NCBI GenBank assembly: GCA_031378845.1
Contig: JANNES010000020.1
Coordinates: 1-64,000, forward strand
DNA from: JAJNPS01 sp031378845
Lineage (GTDB): Bacteria; Pseudomonadota; Alphaproteobacteria; Rhodobacterales; Rhodobacteraceae
Reading direction: 5' to 3'
DNA length: 64,000 nucleotides
Shown here piece after piece: positions 59,617-64,000 of this stretch (its first letter is position 1; each line of letters begins with the position of its first letter). Both the position numbers and the translations under genes were made by a program. The notes beneath the pieces were generated by a model. The model was not told where the DNA came from and made no database searches. It saw nothing but the letters and a program-made list of their open reading frames with translations.

Positions 59617-62034
59617 TTACTGGCGCAAGGCCCCGCCGGTTGCCTTGGTGACCTTGTCGATGATCTTGGCCGACACCGCCTCGATCTCGGCGTCTGTCAG
59701 GGTCTTGTCGACAGGCTGCAAGCGCACCGACAAAGCGATGGATTTCTTGCCCGCCCCCATCTGCGCCTCGGCCTTGTCGCCGGTGAACTGATCAAAGACA
59801 CGCACCCCCTCGATCAGCGCCTTGTCGGCACCAAGGGCGGCATTCACGGCCACCAGTGCCTCAATCCTTGTATCCACCACAAAGGCGAAATCCCGCTCCA
59901 CCGCCTGCAGATCGGAAATCGTCAGGGCAGGCCGCGTCGGCGTCTTGACCTTGGCATAGGGGACATTGGCGACAAGGATGGTGAACGCCATCGCGGGGCC
60001 CTTGACGTCCATCGCCGCCAGCACGCGCGGATGCATCTCGCCAAACGTCGCCATGGTGTTCGGCCCCAGCCCGATTGCCCCTGACCGGCCCGGATGGAAC
60101 CACGCTGCCACCTTGCGGCTGATCTGGGTGCGGGCAGGCGCACCAAGGGTGGCCAGAACCGCCTCGGCATCAGCCTTGGCGTCATAGACATCGACCATCC
60201 GACGGCTTTGGTGCGGATCACGCCCCGCGAAACCACCGATCAACAGCCCGCTCGCCTGCAAGGCCTGCTCGCCCGGCTCTCCGCCCTGAAAGACGGGGCC
60301 GATCTCGAACAGCGCCATGTCGGCAAACCCGCGCGCCTGGTTGCGCGCCGCCGCCGCCAGAAGGCCCGGCAAAAGGTCGGGCCGCAGGTGCGACATCTCG
60401 GATGAAATCGGGTTGTCCACCCGTACCACATCGGTGCCGCCGCCAAACAGTGCCGCCGCCGCCTCGTCGATGAAACTGTAGGTCACGCATTCGTTGTAGC
60501 CAAGCGCCGCCAGCGTCCGTCGCGTCGCCCTTTCGCGCAGTTGCAACGGCGTCAGGATCGGCTCTGGCACGCCGGGAATGCGCCGGGGCAAGGGCGCGCC
60601 CTTCAGTTTCGCCAATGACGCAATCCGCGCCACCTCCTCGACCAGATCGGCCTCGCCCAGCACATCGGGCCGCCAGCTTGGCGGGGTGGCCATGTCGCCC
60701 TTCAGCGCGAAGCCCAACGCCTCCAGCGACCGGCGCTGCTCGGCCTCAGGGATGTCCATGCCGACAAGGCTGATCACGCGCGCAGGGTCCAGCCGGTAGG
60801 CGCGCGCGGTATCAATCGCCGCGCCATCCACGACCACATGGCTGGCTTCACCCCCGCACAGATCAAGGATCATCCGCGTCGCCAGCTCCAGCGCGGGCAG
60901 CGTAAAGGCGGGATCCACGCCGCGCTCGAACCGGTAGCGCGCGTCGGAGTTGATCTTCAGCGCGCGACCCGTGGCCGCAATGGTGATCGGATCCCAATAG
61001 GCGCTTTCAAGGAACACATCCGTCGTTTCGGGCGCGCAGCCCGAGGCCTCGCCCCCCATGATCCCGGCCAGCGATTCGACACCATGATCGTCGGAAATGG
61101 CCATCTGGCCTGCTTGCAGGGCGTAGGTCTTGCCATCCAGCGCCAGAAACTCTTCGCCGCCCGATGCCGGATGGATGCGCAGATCACCCTTGACCTTGCG
61201 CGCGTCAAAGACATGCAAGGGCCGGTTCAGCCCAAAGGTGAAATAGTTGGTGATGTCGACCAGCGCGGAAATCGGCCGCAAACCAATCGCCTTCAACCGC
61301 GCGGCCAACCAGTCGGGCGAGGGCCCGTTCCGGACGCCCCGGATCACGCGCCCGGCAAAATGCGGGCAGCCCTTGGCTTTCAGGGCAGGGTCGATCCGTA
61401 CGCCGATCGGGCTGTCGAACGACCCAGCCACCGGCACGATGTCCAAAGGCTTCAACACCCCCAGACCCCGCGCCGCCAGATCGCGCGCGACGCCGCGCAC
61501 GCCCAGACCATCGGGACGGTTCGGCGTCACCTTGATCTCGATCACCGGATCATTCAGCCCGCGATAATCGACAAACCGCGCACCCAGTGGCGCATCGGCG
61601 GGCAATTCGATGATGCCGTCGTGATCCTCGCTCAGCATCATCTCGCGCTCGGAACACAGCATGCCGTTGGACTCGACCCCGCGGATCACGCCGGGCTTGA
61701 GATCGACGCCCGTTCCCGGCACATGCGTGCCCGGTGGCGCGAAAACCCCGACCAGCCCGGTTCGGGCATTCGGAGCGCCGCACACGACCTGAACCTCCAC
61801 CATCGGCGTGCCCGGACCGTCGGGGTATGTCTCCACCCGGCAGACGCGCAAGCGGTCCGCGTTCGGGTGCTGTGTCGCCTCGATCACGCGCGCGATCCGG
61901 AACGCGCCCAAGGCTGCCGCCGCATCTGTGATCCCCTCAACCTCGAACCCCAGATCGGTCAAGGCCTCGGCCAGAACCGCGAGGTCCGCGGTCGTTTCAA
62001 GGTGATCATGGAGCCAGGACAGCGGGAATTTCAT
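59617..62034 (-). CDS. pheT: Phenylalanyl-tRNA synthetase beta chain
   Basis: 805-aa beta subunit of the alpha2beta2 synthetase, normal length. N-terminal B1 (MKFPLSWLHDHLETTADLAV) and tRNA-binding B2 (FRIARVIEATQHPNADRLRV), the B3/B4 editing domain (SALVDITNYFTFGLNRPLHV), B5 (PEAEQRRSLEALGFAL), the catalytic-like core and the C-terminal B8 domain (LQAVERDFAFVVDTRIEALV). ATG 62034 is used; the longer reading from 62115 is unlike the family. pheS is not adjacent: upstream is a 550-base gap with a small ORF, downstream the small exported protein. Confidence 0.94.
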   Translation of the reverse strand: MKFPLSWLHDHLETTADLAVLAEALTDLGFEVEGITDAAAALGAFRIARVIEATQHPNADRLRVCRVETYPDGPGTPMVEVQVVCGAPNARTGLVGVFAPPGTHVPGTGVDLKPGVIRGVESNGMLCSEREMMLSEDHDGIIELPADAPLGARFVDYRGLNDPVIEIKVTPNRPDGLGVRGVARDLAARGLGVLKPLDIVPVAGSFDSPIGVRIDPALKAKGCPHFAGRVIRGVRNGPSPDWLAARLKAIGLRPISALVDITNYFTFGLNRPLHVFDARKVKGDLRIHPASGGEEFLALDGKTYALQAGQMAISDDHGVESLAGIMGGEASGCAPETTDVFLESAYWDPITIAATGRALKINSDARYRFERGVDPAFTLPALELATRMILDLCGGEASHVVVDGAAIDTARAYRLDPARVISLVGMDIPEAEQRRSLEALGFALKGDMATPPSWRPDVLGEADLVEEVARIASLAKLKGAPLPRRIPGVPEPILTPLQLRERATRRTLAALGYNECVTYSFIDEAAAALFGGGTDVVRVDNPISSEMSHLRPDLLPGLLAAAARNQARGFADMALFEIGPVFQGGEPGEQALQASGLLIGGFAGRDPHQSRRMVDVYDAKADAEAVLATLGAPARTQISRKVAAWFHPGRSGAIGLGPNTMATFGEMHPRVLAAMDVKGPAMAFTILVANVPYAKVKTPTRPALTISDLQAVERDFAFVVDTRIEALVAVNAALGADKALIEGVRVFDQFTGDKAEAQMGAGKKSIALSVRLQPVDKTLTDAEIEAVSAKIIDKVTKATGGALRQ

Positions 62035-62584
62035 GGGCAGGCCTTTTCGTGAATGCAGCCGGGGCTTAGCGCAATCAAGGCAAAAGGGGAAGAGTTTCGG
62101 GCCAACGGTTTCCACCTCGGAAACGGCTTGTTACCGAAGCGCGTATGGGACAGCCGCAAATTCGCCCAAGCCGACAGTTAGTGTCATCCGCATAGTGTAG
62201 TACGATTGGTGGTGTTATGAACGAGTGTGTGGTTAAGCCGAACAGGTCTTATGGCCTGTCAGAGACCGAACTCAGCTTATTGTGGGGGCTGGTCGGAGTC
62301 GTCCTGATCGTCTTGGTCCATTGAGGCCAAAGGGTCGGGGCAAATAAGGCCGCGTGTTGATCGAAGGTCTCTGGCTTCTCTCGGCGCGCGGTTCCAGTGA
62401 TGTGCCCCGTTTCCGCCGAAAGAGGTCAGGAACGGGGCATTTCATTGCCGGATGATCACAATCGTTACAATTTCGGGAAACAGGGTGCTTTTTTCGCATC
62501 ACTGTGAAACTTGTCGTGATGAACTTGCGTATCTCGATGTGACTGCGCCGGAGTTGTCCGGCGGCAAAATCCGGGGGCAATCCG
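62035..62584. other. Intergenic region between pheT and the cytochrome b gene
   Basis: 550 bases. Contains a 35-codon membrane-protein ORF on the plus strand (62217-62324) and should contain the pheT promoter on the minus strand. A short AT-rich run at 62456-62510 precedes the cytochrome gene. No RNA gene or clear terminator recognised. Confidence 0.4.
62217..62324 (+). CDS. Small single-span membrane protein, 35 aa
   Basis: ATG-initiated 36-codon ORF (including stop) reading MNECVVKPNRSYGLSETELS then LLWGLVGVVLIVLVH. A polar N-terminus is followed by one perfect membrane helix of about 14-15 hydrophobic residues ending at the C-terminus. The ribosome-binding site is weak (GGTGG). Such tiny membrane proteins often act as accessory or regulatory subunits; it lies 260 bases before a cytochrome b gene. 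Coding is likely but unproven. Confidence 0.45.
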   Translation: MNECVVKPNRSYGLSETELSLLWGLVGVVLIVLVH

Positions 62585-63406
62585 ATGCCAGAGCAACACC
62601 AGACGCAAGGACCGCTCGTCTATCGCCAGCGGGTGATGACGCGGATCACGCATTGGCTCTGGGCCATCAGCCTCTTTTTCCTCTTGCTGACGGGATTGCA
62701 GATCTTCAATGCGCACCCCGCCTTGTATGTCGGCAAGGAAAGCGGGTTCGAATATGCCAACGCAATTCTGCGGATCGGAGCGGTCGAAACTGCGGCAGGA
62801 TTGCGCGGTACGACGACACTTGGCGGCCTTGAGTTCGACACAACCGGGGCACTCGGTGTGTCGGGTGCGGATGAGGTCCGCGCCTTTCCGGCATGGGCCA
62901 CGATCCCGTCATCGCGGTCTTTGGCCACGGGCCGCGTCATCCATTTCTTTTTCGCCTGGATTCTGGTGATCACGCTTGCTGTCTGGACCGTGGCCAGCCT
63001 CTGGAACCGCCACATCCGCGAACTGATCCCGACCAGCGCCGATCTGCGCGGTTTGCCACGCGATATCGCCGATCATGCGCGGCTGCGCTTTCACCATACC
63101 GCGCGCTACAACGTGTTGCAGAAACTTGCCTATGCAGGGGTGCTGTTTGTCCTTTTGCCACTGATGATCCTGACGGGTCTGTCGATGTCGCCATCGTTCA
63201 ATGCCACCGCCCCTTGGCTTCTGGACGTCTTTGGCGGGCGCCAGACCGCGCGCACGATCCACTTTGTCGTCATGGTCCTGCTCGTCGGGTTCTTTGTCAT
63301 CCACATGGCGATGATCCTCGCCGCCGGGCCGATCAACGAGTTGCGCTCCATCATCACCGGCTGGTACCGCATCGATCCCGCAAAGGAGCCGCAAAATGAC
63401 GCGTGA
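62585..63406 (+). CDS. Cytochrome b/b6 domain membrane protein (formate dehydrogenase gamma/Ni-Fe hydrogenase cytochrome type)
   Basis: 273-aa di-heme-type membrane cytochrome with four to five helices. Likely heme ligands are His23 (VMTRITHWLWAISLF), the His in GRVIHFFFAWILVI, and those in ARTIHFVVMVLLVGFFVIHM. A long periplasmic loop (about 40-115) separates helices 1 and 2. It accepts electrons from or delivers them to the downstream molybdopterin enzyme, whose ATG overlaps its stop by 11 bases. Subfamily: cytochrome b561/FdoI-like partner of a sulfite-oxidase-type enzyme. Confidence 0.88.
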   Translation: MPEQHQTQGPLVYRQRVMTRITHWLWAISLFFLLLTGLQIFNAHPALYVGKESGFEYANAILRIGAVETAAGLRGTTTLGGLEFDTTGALGVSGADEVRAFPAWATIPSSRSLATGRVIHFFFAWILVITLAVWTVASLWNRHIRELIPTSADLRGLPRDIADHARLRFHHTARYNVLQKLAYAGVLFVLLPLMILTGLSMSPSFNATAPWLLDVFGGRQTARTIHFVVMVLLVGFFVIHMAMILAAGPINELRSIITGWYRIDPAKEPQNDA

Positions 63407-64000
63407 GCTGAACCGCCGCCGGTTCCTGACCGGGGCAAGTCTGGGTGCCTCGGCGCTGGCCCTGTCTGGCTGCAAGGTGCTGGACGGGCTGAACGACTAC
63501 GACGATCCCTTGCGCAACTTGATGGAGTCGGCAAACGGGCTGACCTACCGCGCGCAGCGGTTCCTGTCGGGTGACACTTTGGCACCTGAATTTACCCGCG
63601 CCGACATCCGTCAGGGCCAGCGCCCGAATGGCACGACCAACCCCGTGGATGCCGACTATCAGGCGCTGGCCTCGGGTGGCTTTGCAGACTGGCGGATGAA
63701 CGTCATCGGTGCGGTTGAGCGTCCTTTGACCCTGACCCTGGCCGACCTGCAATCGCGTCCCGCCCGCACCCAGATCACCCGGCATGACTGCGTCGAGGGG
63801 TGGTCGTGCATTGCCGAGTGGACCGGCGTGCCCCTGTCGGTGATCCTGGCCGAAGCACGCCCAACGGCTGCGGCCAAATTCGCGATCTTCTATTGCCATG
63901 ACACGATGGAAAACAGCCTGTCAGGTCAGGTCAAATACCATGAAAGCATCGACATGGTGGACGCCTATCACCCCCAGACGATCCTTGCCTACGGGTTGAA
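63396..64000 (+). CDS. Molybdopterin-dependent oxidoreductase, sulfite-oxidase/YedY type, 5' part
   Basis: First 201 codons of a gene cut by the right edge. The N-terminus MTRELNRRRFLTGASLGASA then LALSGC has a twin-arginine-like NRRRFLTG motif and a lipobox (LSGC, Cys26), so the enzyme is exported folded with its cofactor and possibly lipid-anchored. The molybdenum-binding Cys is probably Cys132 in TRHDCVEGWSC, and FAIFYCHDTMENSLSGQVKY follows in the oxidoreductase molybdopterin domain. An AGGAG site precedes the ATG. Paired with the cytochrome b gene, suggesting electron transfer to or from the membrane quinone pool. The actual substrate is unknown. Confidence 0.85.
   Translation, partial: MTRELNRRRFLTGASLGASALALSGCKVLDGLNDYDDPLRNLMESANGLTYRAQRFLSGDTLAPEFTRADIRQGQRPNGTTNPVDADYQALASGGFADWRMNVIGAVERPLTLTLADLQSRPARTQITRHDCVEGWSCIAEWTGVPLSVILAEARPTAAAKFAIFYCHDTMENSLSGQVKYHESIDMVDAYHPQTILAYGL

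Overview
The window is a high-GC, gene-dense stretch of an alphaproteobacterial chromosome, most probably from the Rhodobacteraceae (Rhodobacter/roseobacter group). The pointers are a dmdA-acuI pair for dimethylsulfoniopropionate (DMSP) demethylation, a Rhodobacter-type porin, the leuS-lptE-holA order, a CenR-type response regulator, a GTP cyclohydrolase II with a long N-terminal extension, and several GC-rich intergenic repeat families. DMSP use suggests a marine or saline habitat (inference). I saw no rRNA operon, complete tRNA, CRISPR array, prophage or replication origin.

Layout. 1-57: start of an IS110-type transposase running off the left edge. 138-6172: DMSP locus, with DUF2182-DUF1326-dmdA-acuI on the minus strand and a divergent GntR regulator plus acyl-CoA ligase. 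6185-10185: polyamine-type ABC transporter with a hairpin between the binding-protein gene and the rest. 10490-18574: CAP protein, YdcZ-type exporter, leuS-lptE-holA, a DUF3576 lipoprotein, a porin and a YggS-type PLP protein. 18694-24370: amylosucrase-like enzyme, ribA with an L,D-transpeptidase, cenR with a possible small RNA, then methionine sulfoxide reductase and rluA. 24529-34824: a frameshifted Fe-S flavoenzyme, aldehyde dehydrogenase, peroxiredoxin, a DEAD-box helicase with a very long basic tail, cysQ-pmbA and trhO. 34866-41253: an SDR protein, pncA and pncB separated by a decayed histidine kinase, a kinase/phospho-lyase pair and arfB. 41254-51179: a putative tiny transcript, queuosine-precursor transporter, an overlapping MFS-mepA-esterase-like block, thioesterase, yggT, recQ and a hybrid sensor kinase. 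51365-58854: a PAN-domain alpha-2-macroglobulin with PBP1C. 59200-64000: pheT, two small unknown proteins, and a cytochrome b plus molybdopterin enzyme pair cut by the right edge.

How the genes work together. DmdA demethylates DMSP, the ligase is a good candidate for activating the methylmercaptopropionate product, and AcuI reduces acryloyl-CoA; the GntR protein probably controls both arms from the shared intergenic region. pncA and pncB form an NAD salvage pair. leuS-lptE-holA and ribA-L,D-transpeptidase are translationally overlapping units. The macroglobulin/PBP1C pair is the classical bacterial periplasmic protease-trap and peptidoglycan-repair pairing.

Most unusual items: the DUF2182/DUF1326 genes coupled to dmdA; a putative small transcript at 41285-41509 whose ribosome-binding site is complementary to about 15-16 bases of the 16S rRNA tail; the frameshifted flavoenzyme; the decayed kinase inside pncA-pncB; the structured leader of the helicase; and a dispersed intergenic repeat present in four places. 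Start codons were adjusted where ribosome-binding sites and family lengths supported it.
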